Assembly: GCA_036566745.1 (NCBI GenBank)
Contig: DATCVR010000147.1
Span: 1-14,188 of the forward strand
Source of the DNA: DATCVR01 sp036566745
Lineage (GTDB): Bacteria > Actinomycetota > Actinomycetes > Jiangellales > Jiangellaceae
DNA length: 14,188 nt
Reading direction: 5' to 3'
Position numbers and translations under genes: made by a program. This document shows, piece after piece, positions 1 through 9,064 of the stretch. The notes under the pieces were generated by a model that saw only the letters and a list, made by a program, of their open reading frames with translations, did no database searches and was not told where the DNA came from. Numbering within the stretch: position 1 is the stretch's first letter; each line of letters opens with the position of its first letter.

Positions 1-390
1 GTAGTCGCGTACGAGCGTCGCGAGCAGACCCGGTTGCGGGATGATCGCGATGTCCGGCGGCGTGCCGCCCTGGATGCGTACCGGCAGCTGGGCCTCGAAC
101 TCGTCGGAACCCTCGTACACCACGGTGGCGCCGGTGCATTCCTCGAACTTGTCGAAGGACGCCTCGAGCGGCGCGTCCTCCGGCGGGACGATCGTGCTGT
201 AAGCCGTGATCTGGGTGCCGCCGAGATCGCCGTAGTCAGCTGCGAAATCGCAGTCGGACCCGCCGTTGCTCGCCGAGCCGCCTGCGCCGTCGTCGCCCGA
301 ATCGTCGCCCCCGCAGGCGACGAGGACGAGCGACAGTCCCAGCGCACCGGCCGCGGCCGTGATGATGCGTCCAGCAGTGCTCCTGGCCAT
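1..390 (-). CDS. Sugar ABC transporter substrate-binding lipoprotein (N-terminal part)
   Basis: This is the N-terminal 130 residues of an extracellular solute-binding lipoprotein; the rest lies beyond the left edge. The ATG at 390 follows a strong GGAGGGAGG ribosome binding site. Residues 1-26 form a lipoprotein signal peptide: a short basic start (MARSTAGR), a hydrophobic core and the lipobox LVAC, with Cys26 as the lipidation site. A Gly/Asp/Ser-rich spacer follows. The mature part (ITAYSTIVPPEDAPLE, FEECTGATVVYEGSDEFE, GGTPPDIAIIPQPGLL) resembles AglE-like alpha-glucoside binding proteins of actinobacterial carbohydrate importers; the exact sugar is inferred. Permease and ATPase genes would be expected further left, outside the window. 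The LacI-type operator upstream suggests control by sugar availability. Confidence 0.88.
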   Translation of the reverse strand, partial: MARSTAGRIITAAAGALGLSLVLVACGGDDSGDDGAGGSASNGGSDCDFAADYGDLGGTQITAYSTIVPPEDAPLEASFDKFEECTGATVVYEGSDEFEAQLPVRIQGGTPPDIAIIPQPGLLATLVRDY

Positions 391-461
391 GCTGGCCCGC
401 CTCCCTCCGTTGAGATCGCCCGGTCCGGACGCCTCACGCCCGCATCCCGGTTGACAACGAA

Positions 462-485
462 CGAAAACGTTTACGCAAACATTTG
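462..485 (-). promoter_or_regulatory. Probable LacI-family operator upstream of the sugar-binding protein gene
   Basis: Positions 462-475 read CGAAAACGTTTACG. The core AAACGTTT is a perfect palindrome with a central CpG, flanked by CG on each side with one mismatched pair. This is the typical shape of LacI/GalR-family operators. A weaker second palindrome, CAAACATTTG, follows directly at 476-485, so two sites may be arranged in tandem. They lie 72-95 bp upstream of the lipoprotein start, where a promoter for that gene is expected. The local AT-richness stands out from the surroundings. No regulator gene is in the window, so the assignment rests on motif shape and position only. Confidence 0.55.
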
Positions 486-534
486 ACAAGAGGAATACGG
501 CAATGAACCCGTAACGATTCCGTCACACACCGGA

Positions 535-1740
535 TCAACCGGTCACAACGAGCGCCGTCGTCGTCGCGACGACACAGGCGACGGCCGCCACCGCGCCGGT
601 CAGGACGAACGTCCGCATGGGCACGGAGACGCCGCCCGCGCGGCACCGCTCGAACCACAGGATGGTCGCCAGCGAGGCCCACGGGGTGATCACAGGTCCG
701 ACGTTGACGCCGATGAGCAACGCCAGGATGTGGTCGCCGCCCTCGACGGTCACGGCGTCCTCACCGGCGAGGTAGGTGGGCAGGTTGTTGACGAGGTTGG
801 CCATGATCTTCCCGGTCAGCGCGGCCCGGAACGTCCCCTCGACGCCGGGGTCGTCGCCGATGAGGGTGCGCATGACGGCGTCCAGCCCGTGCGCGCCGAT
901 GGTCCCCACCACGAGGAACAGCCCCGGCACCATCAACAGCAGCCGCACCGGGACCAGGCGCCGGCTCAGTCGCTCGCGGGCGCGGACGGCGTACGCGACG
1001 AGCACCACCGCCGCCGACGCCACGGACACGTAGTGCAGCGGGAGATCGACCAGGACACCGGCGACGAAGATCCCGCACGCCAGCGCCGCCACCCGGAACA
1101 GGGCCCGATCACGAGGAACGTGCGGCGCCGGCGGGACGTAGGTGTCGACGCCCCGCACCCGACGGCGCCAGAAGAAGATCCACAGGAACGCCATCGTGAC
1201 GGCGATCGACACGACCTGAGGCACCCACATCCGGGCGGCCCACTGCAGCGGCGTCATGTCGACGTGGCCGTAGGCCAGCAGGTTGGTGAGGTTGGAGACC
1301 GGCAGGATCAGGCTGGCCGTGTTCGCCAGCCACACGGTGGTCATCGCGAGCGGAACGGCCGCGATGCCGACGCGTGCGGCCAGGGCGAGCATCACCGGCG
1401 TCAGCAGCACGGCCGTCGTGTCGAGGTTGAGGACCATGGTGCTCAGGGCCGCGAACGCGACGCAGGTGAGGAACAACGCCGCGTACCGGCCCCGTCCCGC
1501 GATGGCGGTGCGGGCCGCGATGACATCGAACACCTCGGCGTCGGCCGTGAGCTCGGCGAGCACGATGACGCTGCCCAGGAAGACCAGGAGCGGCAGGATC
1601 CGCCGGATGGTGTCCTCGAACTCCGCCTGCGGGAGCAACCCCGTGACCGCGAAGACGACGCCGGCGGCGAACAGGCCGAGCGCCAGCCAGTCGAGAACGT
1701 GGACCCTGCGCAGCGCGTCGGCGCGGACGACCGTCGCCAC
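535..1740 (-). CDS. ArsB/SLC13-type integral membrane transporter
   Basis: This is a polytopic membrane protein of about 401 residues with roughly 10-11 hydrophobic segments. Several ArsB-like family motifs are visible: NLDTTAVLLTP (105-115), ANTASLILPVSNLTN (139-153), NLVNNLPTYL (315-324) and GPVITPWASLATILW (348-362). The last closely resembles the conserved C-terminal motif of the arsenite pump ArsB. The substrate is unknown; no ars genes are nearby. I prefer the GTG start at 1740, which has GGGGAGG four bases upstream. An in-frame ATG at 1818 would add 26 mostly polar residues but has no visible ribosome binding site. It is on the same strand as paaN and 108 bp after it (30 bp if the 1818 start is used), so the two are probably cotranscribed. 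This could hint at an organic anion as substrate, which is speculation. Confidence 0.8.
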   Translation of the reverse strand: MATVVRADALRRVHVLDWLALGLFAAGVVFAVTGLLPQAEFEDTIRRILPLLVFLGSVIVLAELTADAEVFDVIAARTAIAGRGRYAALFLTCVAFAALSTMVLNLDTTAVLLTPVMLALAARVGIAAVPLAMTTVWLANTASLILPVSNLTNLLAYGHVDMTPLQWAARMWVPQVVSIAVTMAFLWIFFWRRRVRGVDTYVPPAPHVPRDRALFRVAALACGIFVAGVLVDLPLHYVSVASAAVVLVAYAVRARERLSRRLVPVRLLLMVPGLFLVVGTIGAHGLDAVMRTLIGDDPGVEGTFRAALTGKIMANLVNNLPTYLAGEDAVTVEGGDHILALLIGVNVGPVITPWASLATILWFERCRAGGVSVPMRTFVLTGAVAAVACVVATTTALVVTG

Positions 1741-1848
1741 CTGGCCTCCCCGAAGATCGTTGACGAGAAGGCGCCACGGTCCCACGGATGCGTGCGGGCG
1801 CAAGGAGCCGATCCGCATCCTGATCAGGCGCGGAGGGCCGGCTGGACG

Positions 1849-3528
1849 TCAGGCGTGGCGGCGCGACTGGACCACGTGGAACCGCGTGGCGACGAATGCG
1901 GCGTCGGTGAAGGCGGCGTTGGCGGCCGGGTTGGCGCCGGTGCCGTGGAAGTCGGAGAACGCCGCCGACTGGTTGACGTACACGCCGCCGGTCAGGTTCA
2001 TCGACAGCGCCACGCCGGCGTCGACCGCCGCGCGTTCGGCCGCGTCGAGGACGGCCGGGTCGGTCGAGTACACCGAGGCGGTCATCGCGCCCTGGGTGGC
2101 GGCGGCGTCGCGGAGCACGTCGATCGACTGCGCGGTGGAGTCGGTGGCGATCAGGAACGACACCGGGCCGAAGCACTCGGCGGAGTAGGCCGCGGTGTCG
2201 GCGACGTCGACGGCCAGCACGGCAGGCGTCCGGACACTCGCATCGGGCCAGCTCGGATGGCTGATCGAGCGCGAGGCCAGGACGACGGTGCCGCGCTCGC
2301 CCGCCGTGTCGACCCGTTCGCGGACGCCGTCGTTGACCACCGCGCCGAGGAGCTCGACGGCTCGGGCGTCGTCGCCGAGCAGCGCGTCGACGGCGGCGGC
2401 CAGGGCGGCGCCGACCTCGTCCACGGACTTGTGGCCCTCGTCGGTGGCGATGCCGGACCGGGGCAGGAACAGGTTCTGCGGAGCGGTGCACATCTGCCCG
2501 GTGTAGAGGCTGATCGAGAAGGCCAGGTTGGCGATCATCCCGGCGAAGTCATCCGTGGAGTCGATCACGACCGAGTTGACCCCGGCCTTCTCGGTGAACA
2601 CGACGGCGTGGCGGGCGTTCTCCTCCAGCCAGACGCCGAACGCGGTGGAGCCGGTGAAGTCGACGATCTTGACCTCGGGCCGGACGGCCAGCGCGGCGGC
2701 GAGCTTGTCGGACGGGTCCTCGACGGCGAGGGTCACGACGTTCGGGTCGAGCGCGTACTCGGCCAGCACCTCGCGAGCCACCTGGACCGTGATGGCCAGG
2801 GGCAGCACGGCGTTGGGATGGGCCTTGACGACCACGGCGTTGCCCGTGGCCAGCGAGGCGAACAGGCCCGGCCAGGAGTTCCAGGTGGGGAACGTGCTGC
2901 ACCCGACCAGCAACGCCACGCCGCGCGGCACCAGGTGGAAGGTCTTGGCCATCCGCAGGGGCTCGCGCTTGCCCGGCTTCTCCCACAGGGCGGTAGCGGG
3001 CACCCGCGACTGCTCGGCGTGGGCGTAGGCCACGGCCTCGAGCGCGCGGTCGAGGGCGTGGGCTCCCCCGGCCTGGAAGGCCATCACGAACGCCTGGCCG
3101 GAGGTGTGCATGACGGCATGGGCCAGCTCGAACACCCGTGCGTGCAACCGGGCGAGGATCTCGAGGCAGACCGCCGTGCGCCCGTCGACCCCGAGGTCGC
3201 GCCAGCCCGGGATGGCGTGGGCAGCCGCACCGAGGAGCGCCTCGACGGCGTCGTCGGCGAGTTCGACCCGCGGGTACGTCACGCCCAGCTCGGGCCCGTA
3301 CGGGCTCCGCTCGGTCGCGATGCGGGTGTGGGCGCCAGGGGTGTCGATCGGGAACTCGGTGCCGAGCCAGGCCTCGTAGGCGGCCTTGCCCTCGCCGGCC
3401 GCCGCCTCGCCGTACACCCGCGGGCTGGGCGACTCGGGGTAGGCGGAGAAGTACGAGCGGGTCCGGATCGCCTCGAGCGCGCTGTCGAGCGTCTCGCGAT
3501 GACGAGCGAGCAGATCGTCCACGGACAT
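1849..3528 (-). CDS. paaN: Phenylacetic acid degradation protein PaaN (aldehyde dehydrogenase)
   Basis: This cytoplasmic 559-residue NAD(P)-dependent aldehyde dehydrogenase belongs to the actinobacterial PaaN type. In phenylacetate catabolism this dehydrogenase oxidises the semialdehyde made by opening of the oxepin-CoA ring to 3-oxo-5,6-dehydrosuberyl-CoA. Visible motifs are VVKAHP (Lys235), the nucleotide-binding FTGST (291-295), the general base Glu313 in FTEKAGVNSVV and the nucleophile Cys347 in GQMCTAPQN. The protein stops after the dehydrogenase fold. It lacks the C-terminal MaoC-type hydratase domain of the E. coli fusion enzyme PaaZ, so ring hydrolysis must be done by a separate protein. 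The ATG at 3528 is preceded by CGGAGG at good spacing. The paaH-paaI fusion and paaJ lie 1.8 kb away on the other strand. Confidence 0.9.
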   Translation of the reverse strand: MSVDDLLARHRETLDSALEAIRTRSYFSAYPESPSPRVYGEAAAGEGKAAYEAWLGTEFPIDTPGAHTRIATERSPYGPELGVTYPRVELADDAVEALLGAAAHAIPGWRDLGVDGRTAVCLEILARLHARVFELAHAVMHTSGQAFVMAFQAGGAHALDRALEAVAYAHAEQSRVPATALWEKPGKREPLRMAKTFHLVPRGVALLVGCSTFPTWNSWPGLFASLATGNAVVVKAHPNAVLPLAITVQVAREVLAEYALDPNVVTLAVEDPSDKLAAALAVRPEVKIVDFTGSTAFGVWLEENARHAVVFTEKAGVNSVVIDSTDDFAGMIANLAFSISLYTGQMCTAPQNLFLPRSGIATDEGHKSVDEVGAALAAAVDALLGDDARAVELLGAVVNDGVRERVDTAGERGTVVLASRSISHPSWPDASVRTPAVLAVDVADTAAYSAECFGPVSFLIATDSTAQSIDVLRDAAATQGAMTASVYSTDPAVLDAAERAAVDAGVALSMNLTGGVYVNQSAAFSDFHGTGANPAANAAFTDAAFVATRFHVVQSRRHA

Positions 3529-3639
3529 CGCACAGCCTCCGAGATATGACGGATCGGGCGCAGTAGTGCCATCACTCTGTCACACCGCGGGTCCGGCTTC
3601 CAGGTCGGCGACGGCCCCCACGACTGACACCTGTGCTGA

Positions 3640-3709
3640 TTGATCTTGGAGTTTCCGCGGAATCAATCGGGCATATCAGGTCAGCATCCGATCGAAACTC
3701 CAAGATCAA
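3640..3709. repeat. Inverted-repeat element with 16-bp perfect arms
   Basis: TTGATCTTGGAGTTTC at 3640-3655 is the exact reverse complement of GAAACTCCAAGATCAA at 3694-3709. The 38-bp spacer contains a smaller inverted repeat, ATCGG (3666-3670) with CCGAT (3688-3692). TTCCGCGGAA at 3653-3662 is itself a 10-bp palindrome. A competing pairing, GATTGAT (3638-3644) with ATCAATC (3662-3668), is also possible. The element sits 16 bp after the beta-glucosidase stop and about 110 bp before the paaN start. It could terminate the beta-glucosidase transcript, but there is no T-run on either side and the loop is long. A dispersed, non-coding repeat (REP/MITE-like) is equally plausible. Confidence 0.75.
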
Positions 3710-3725
3710 CGCGGTAGCTCGGCCG

Positions 3726-5138
3726 TCACGGGGCGGACGCGGGCACCCGGTTGGTCTTGGCCACCTGCGAGAACCAGTGCCCGCTGTCCTTGACGGTGCG
3801 GCGCTGGGTGTCGTAGTCGACGCGCACGATGCCGAAGCGCTGGGCGTAGCCGAAGGCCCACTCGAAGTTGTCGAGGAGCGACCACGCCAGATATCCGCGC
3901 AGGTCGACGCCCTCGGCGAGCGCCGCATGGCAGGCCCGCACGTGCGCGTCGAGGAAGCGGGTGCGCTCGACGTCGCGGACCCGGCCGTCGGGGTCGACGA
4001 TGTCGGGGTAGGCCGCGCCGTTCTCGGTGACGTACAACGGCAGGCCGGGGTAGGCGTGATCGAGATCGACGAGCAGGCGGCGCAGGCCGTCCGGCGTGAC
4101 CTCCCAGTCCTGGCCGGTGCGGGGCAGGTCGCGCTCGACGAAGACGACGTCGGCAGCGCCGGGCCACGGGGTGGGCAGCACCCCCGGGCCACCAACGGTC
4201 ACCACGGCGTCGCGGTAGAAATTCACGCCCAGCAGGTCGATCGGGGTGGAGATCACGGCCAGGTCGCCGTCGGCGATGTGCTCGGGCAGGCCGAGCGGAG
4301 CCAGGTCGGCCAGGACGTCGTCGGGATACGTGCCCGCGACCACAGCGTCGGCGAAGATCCGGTTCTGGAGGCCGTCGATGCGCCGGGCGGCGTCGACGTC
4401 GGCGGGCGAGTCGGGATCGGCCGGACTCACCGGCGCGAAGTTGAGGGTGATGCCGACCTGCGCTTCCGCGACCGCCGCCCGGATCGCCTGGACGCCCAGG
4501 CCGTGGGCGAGCATCAGTTGGTGGGCCGCGGCGACCCCGGCCTCGGGCTCGGTGCGACCAGGCGCGTGAATGCCGGCGGAGTAGCCGAGGAACGCCGAGC
4601 AGGCCGGCTCGTTGAGCGTGGTCCAGAACCGCACGCGGTCGCCGAGCGCGCTCGCGGTGACGCCGGCGTAGTCGCCGAAGCGCTGGGCGGTGTCGCGCGC
4701 CGTCCAGCCGCCGCCCTCCTCGAGGATCTGCGGCAGGTCCCAGTGGTAGAGCGTGACCCACGGCGTGATGCCGGCGTCGAGCAGCTCGTCGACCAACCGC
4801 GAGTAGAAGTCGAGGCCAGGCGCGTTGGCCACGCCGTCGCCGCGGGGGCACACCCGGGGCCACGCGATCGAGAACCGGTAGGCGCCGAGGCCGAGGTCGG
4901 CCATCATCGCGACGTCGTCGCTCATCCGGCGGTAGTGATCGGCGGCCGGCTCGCCGGTGTCGCCGCCGTCGACAGCCCCGGGCACCCGGCAGAAGGCGTC
5001 CCAGATCGAGTCGGAGCGGCCGTCGGCCCGGGTCGATCCCTCGATCTGGAAGGCGGCCGTGGCCGCGCCCCAGAGGAAACCCTCCGGGAAGGTCAGTGCG
5101 GCGGCGGGAGACGCCGACTCAGCCGTTGGTGTGTTCAC
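3726..5138 (-). CDS. GH1 family beta-glucosidase
   Basis: This 470-residue glycoside hydrolase family 1 enzyme has the usual length for bacterial members and hydrolyses beta-linked glucosides or related disaccharides with retention of configuration. It begins with the family signature FPEGFLWGAATAAFQIEG (18-34, with Gln31 at the sugar-binding subsite). The acid/base Glu177 lies in TLNEP, the nucleophile Glu372 in YVTENG, and the C-terminal sugar-binding motif WSLLDNFEW spans 419-427. I chose the GTG at 5138 because GAAGGGG lies five bases before it and the conserved domain begins soon after; the frame stays open to 5387 but that extension is not family-like. No signal peptide is seen, so it is probably cytoplasmic and acts on imported sugars. 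It splits paaN from paaH. Confidence 0.92.
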   Translation of the reverse strand: MNTPTAESASPAAALTFPEGFLWGAATAAFQIEGSTRADGRSDSIWDAFCRVPGAVDGGDTGEPAADHYRRMSDDVAMMADLGLGAYRFSIAWPRVCPRGDGVANAPGLDFYSRLVDELLDAGITPWVTLYHWDLPQILEEGGGWTARDTAQRFGDYAGVTASALGDRVRFWTTLNEPACSAFLGYSAGIHAPGRTEPEAGVAAAHQLMLAHGLGVQAIRAAVAEAQVGITLNFAPVSPADPDSPADVDAARRIDGLQNRIFADAVVAGTYPDDVLADLAPLGLPEHIADGDLAVISTPIDLLGVNFYRDAVVTVGGPGVLPTPWPGAADVVFVERDLPRTGQDWEVTPDGLRRLLVDLDHAYPGLPLYVTENGAAYPDIVDPDGRVRDVERTRFLDAHVRACHAALAEGVDLRGYLAWSLLDNFEWAFGYAQRFGIVRVDYDTQRRTVKDSGHWFSQVAKTNRVPASAP

Positions 5139-5192
5139 GATCACCCCTTCACAGCGCCCTGCTCGAGTCCCGGCGCGTGGCCGGCCGGCGAG

Positions 5193-5294
5193 CTTCGTTG
5201 CGAAGTCAACGTAGTGGCCCCGCCGGAGCTTCTCCAAGAGTCTGGCGGCCAGATGTGACGTATCAGAACTGAAACGCACGCCGCCTGTCACATC
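5193..5294. promoter_or_regulatory. Divergent promoter region between beta-glucosidase and paaHI, with inverted repeats
   Basis: The 184 bp between the two divergent starts (5139-5322) must hold both promoters. CTTCG-TTG-CGAAG at 5193-5205 and the overlapping CGTTG-N6-CAACG at 5196-5211 form a compact dyad about 55 bp upstream of the beta-glucosidase start. GATGTGAC at 5252-5259 and GTCACATC at 5287-5294 are a perfect 8-bp inverted repeat with a 27-bp spacer, close to the paaHI start. These could be operator half-sites. No convincing -35/-10 pair can be picked by eye, and the match to any named regulator is unknown. Confidence 0.35.
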
Positions 5295-5322
5295 AGGCTC
5301 GTGCCGTGCGAGACTCACGAGC

Positions 5323-7229
5323 ATGAGCGCGCTGTCGTCGTCCGCCCCCGTGGCGGTGATCGGAGCGGGCACCATGGGCGCGGGCATCGCCCAGGTCGCC
5401 GCGTGCGCCGGACACGAGGTGCGGCTGTTCGACGCCGCTCCCGACGCCGCCGGTCAGGCGATCGCCTCGATCAGCCGACGCCTCGATCGCGATGCCGAGC
5501 GCGGCCGGCTGACGAGCGCCGACGCGCGGGCGGCCGCCACGCTCGTGCGGGCCGCGACGAGTGTGGCCGACCTCGCGGGGTGCCAGCTGGTCGTCGAGGC
5601 CGTGGTCGAGGACCTCGACGTCAAGCGCTCGCTGTTCGCCGAGGTAGCCCAAGTCTGCGGCGCCGAGGCCGTGCTGGCCACCAACACCTCGTCGTTGTCG
5701 GTCACCGACATCGCCTCGCGGCTGGACTCGCCCGGTCGCGTCGTGGGCATGCACTTCTTCAACCCGGCACCGGTGCTGCCCCTGGTCGAGGTGGTCTCGG
5801 GCGAGGCCACCGATCCGGCGGTCGCCGAGCTCGTGGCCGACACCGCGCGGGCATGGGGCAAGAGGCCGGTGCGGGCCGCGTCCACCCCCGGGTTCATCGT
5901 CAACCGGGTGGCCCGCCCGTTCTACGCCGAGGCGTTCCGGCTGCTCGCCGCCGGTGTCGCCGACCCTGCCACCATCGACGCGTTGCTCCGCGAGTCCGGT
6001 GGGTTCCGGATGGGGCCGTGCGAGCTGACCGACCTGATCGGCCAGGACGTCAACGCCGCCGTGAGTCGCTCGGTGTGGGAGGCCTTCGGTCGCGATCCGC
6101 GCTTCGAGCCGTCGCCGCTGCAGGAGGCGCTCGTCGAGCATGGCCGGCTGGGCCGCAAGGCCGGACGAGGCTGGTACGACGACGCGCACCCGCGGCCCGA
6201 ACCCGCCACCGTGCTGCGTGCCGACCAGGTCGCTGACCCTGACCAGATCGGCGCCCCGGAACGCAGCCCGGAAGGCGAGCTCACCGTCGACGGTGCCAGA
6301 GTCATCCTGCGCACCACCGACGGCCGCACCGCCGCCCAGCACACCGGCGGCGGGCCGGACACGCTGCTCCTCCTCGATCTCGTCCTCGACCCCGCGACGG
6401 CCATCCGGGTGGGCCTGGCGGCGCCCTCGCACGCACCGGCCACCCACGTCGCCGCGGCGATCGCCCACCTGCACCGCCTCGGCTACGACGTCACGATGCT
6501 GCCGGACTCGCCCGGGCTCGTGGTCGCCCGCACCGTCGCGATGCTGGCCTCGTTCGCCGCCGACGCCGTCGACGCCGGGGTCGCCACCGCGGAGGACGTC
6601 GACACCGCCATGCGGCTCGGCGTCAACTACCCGCGCGGCCCCTACGCCTGGGGCCAGCAGCAGGGCTGGAGGTGGGTGGCGGGCGTGCTCGATGCACTCG
6701 CCGCGTCCGAGGCGCCCCGGCGATACCGCGTGTCCCCCGGGCTCCGCGCCCGGGCCTGGGTCGAGGGCTCGACGCCGGCGCGGGACGGCACCGCGACCGC
6801 CCGTGCCCTCGCGCGCCGGGCCGCCGACGCGATGTGGGCGGACGACGCGGCGTCGCAGGCGCTCGGCATGACGCTGCTCGCCGTCGAGCCCGGATCGGCG
6901 CAGGTCAGCATGGTGGTGCGGGCCGACATGGTCAACGGCCACGGCATCGCCCACGGTGGACTGATCTTCGCGCTGGCCGACTCGGCCTTCGCCTTCGCGG
7001 GCAACTCGTACAACCGCAGCACGGTGGCGCACTCCTGCGACATCACCTTCCTGGCGCCGGCTCGCGAAGGCGATCTACTGTTCGCCGACGCCCGCGAACG
7101 CCATCGCGGCCGCCGCAGCGGCATCTACGACGTCACCGTCCACCGCGGCAGCGCCGACGGCGAGGTGGTGGCGGAGTTCCGGGGCCGCTCGCGGGAGATC
7201 ACGGGCACCCTCGTCGACGAGGAGACGAC

Positions 7230-7233
<4 letters not shown>
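5323..7233 (+). CDS. paaH: Fusion of 3-hydroxyadipyl-CoA dehydrogenase (PaaH) and thioesterase (PaaI)
   Basis: This single 636-residue reading frame holds two phenylacetate enzymes. Residues 9-186 are the NAD-binding fold with GAGTMG (14-19), the NTSSLS segment (121-126) and catalytic His144 in GMHFFNPAP. A first 3HCDH domain (about 188-283) and a second, more diverged one (about 395-475) follow; this is the layout of PaaH, which oxidises 3-hydroxyadipyl-CoA to 3-oxoadipyl-CoA. Residues about 495-636 are a complete hotdog thioesterase matching PaaI, with HGG (544-546) and the catalytic Asp553 in ALADSAFAFA. PaaI clears dead-end hydroxyphenylacetyl-CoA and frees CoA. In E. coli these are neighbouring genes paaH and paaI; here they are one protein. 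The stop overlaps the paaJ start (ATGA). The ATG at 5323 has only a weak ribosome binding site. Confidence 0.9.
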
Positions 7234-8429
<1,196 letters not shown>

Positions 8430-8433
8430 CCTC

Positions 8434-8492
8434 ACTCAGGGTGCGAAGCCCGGCGCTGACGACGTCGTCATGGTGACTCAGGGTCGCGAGCC
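8434..8492. repeat. 14-bp perfect palindrome between two direct repeats
   Basis: TGACGACGTCGTCA at 8457-8470 is a perfect palindrome without a spacer. It is flanked by a direct repeat, ACTCAGGGTGCGAAGCC (8434-8450) and ACTCAGGGTCGCGAGCC (8476-8492), which share the first nine and the last three bases. The block starts four bases after the paaJ stop and lies about 150 bp before the VOC gene. A spacer-free palindrome is a poor terminator but a plausible protein-binding site. No other clear structure was found in the 208-bp gap, and no convincing promoter for the VOC gene. Confidence 0.4.
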
Positions 8493-8637
8493 ACTACTCC
8501 TGCCGTCGGGCGTGACACTGGCACCCAGCGCTAGGTCGCATGCGGCGCTGGCCGTGGCCCGAGGCTGCTCGGCGACGTTGGTCTGCGTCGACAGCACCTT
8601 CTTGTCCGTTGGGGGAAAGCCCGAGACGATTCCCGAT

Positions 8638-9045
8638 ATGAGCGATCAGGCATCGTCCGGTGCACCGGCTTCCGACATCGTGTGGTGGGAGATCGAGACC
8701 ACCGACCCGGCGGTGTTCCAGCAGTTCCACGGCGAACTGTCGGGCTGGCAGTTCATGCCCGCCTTCGAGGACACCGAGCTCAGCGCCGACTACTGGCTGG
8801 TGAAGGCGGACGGGCGAACCATCGGCGGGCTCCAGCGGGCTGCGGCGATCGAGCCGCCTCGGGCCGGCGCCCGGCTGTACGTCGAGGTCGACGATCTCGA
8901 GAAGACCCTGCGGACCGTCGTCGAGCTGGGCGGACGGGTCGAGCGGGAACGTACCGAGCTCGGCGGCGACGACCGCTGGTTCGCGACGTTCCTCGACCCC
9001 ACCGGCGTGAGCTTCGGACTGTGGACGCCCAATCCGGCGCGATGA
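8638..9045 (+). CDS. VOC superfamily protein (glyoxalase/bleomycin-resistance fold)
   Basis: This small 135-residue protein has two repeated beta-alpha-beta units, about 14-66 (VWWEIETTDPAVFQQFH...) and 79-130 (RLYVEVDDLEKTLRTVVELGG ... DPTGVSFGLWTP). The closing motif with Asp-Pro-x-Gly is typical of VOC proteins of the glyoxalase-like group. Members include metal-dependent lyases, dioxygenases and resistance proteins; the reaction here cannot be told from sequence. The ATG at 8638 puts the fold 13 residues from the start; the frame is open further upstream but that part is not VOC-like. The ribosome binding site is weak. It follows paaJ on the same strand after 208 bp and may be a separate transcription unit. 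Confidence 0.8.
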   Translation: MSDQASSGAPASDIVWWEIETTDPAVFQQFHGELSGWQFMPAFEDTELSADYWLVKADGRTIGGLQRAAAIEPPRAGARLYVEVDDLEKTLRTVVELGGRVERERTELGGDDRWFATFLDPTGVSFGLWTPNPAR

Positions 9046-9064
9046 CGAGGACCTCCTGACCGAC

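Noticed and set aside
34..486. A 150-codon plus-strand frame at the left edge
   Set aside because: It is antisense to the clear lipoprotein signal peptide and solute-binding sequence on the minus strand.
730..3549. A 939-codon open frame on the plus strand, antisense to the transporter and paaN genes
   Set aside because: Its translation is low-complexity Gly/Asp/Arg/His-rich with no family motif. It is the usual shadow of GC-rich third positions on the opposite strand, and both minus-strand genes are clear.
3633..5258. A 541-codon plus-strand frame opposite the GH1 gene
   Set aside because: It is a compositional shadow; all GH1 catalytic motifs are on the minus strand.
5286..5312. TGTCACA-N16-CGAG resembling an ECF41-type promoter before paaHI
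   Set aside because: The -10 part does not match CGTC/CGTA, the distance to the ATG would leave almost no leader, and the same heptamer occurs elsewhere with no gene downstream (3578-3584).
4957..5387. Longer beta-glucosidase start at 5387
   Set aside because: The added 83 residues are not GH1-like, would overlap the divergent paaHI start, and the GTG at 5138 has a much better ribosome binding site.
5293..7032. A 579-codon minus-strand frame opposite paaHI
   Set aside because: It is rich in Arg/Gly/Asp/His without any recognisable domain, whereas the plus strand encodes an unambiguous PaaH-PaaI protein.
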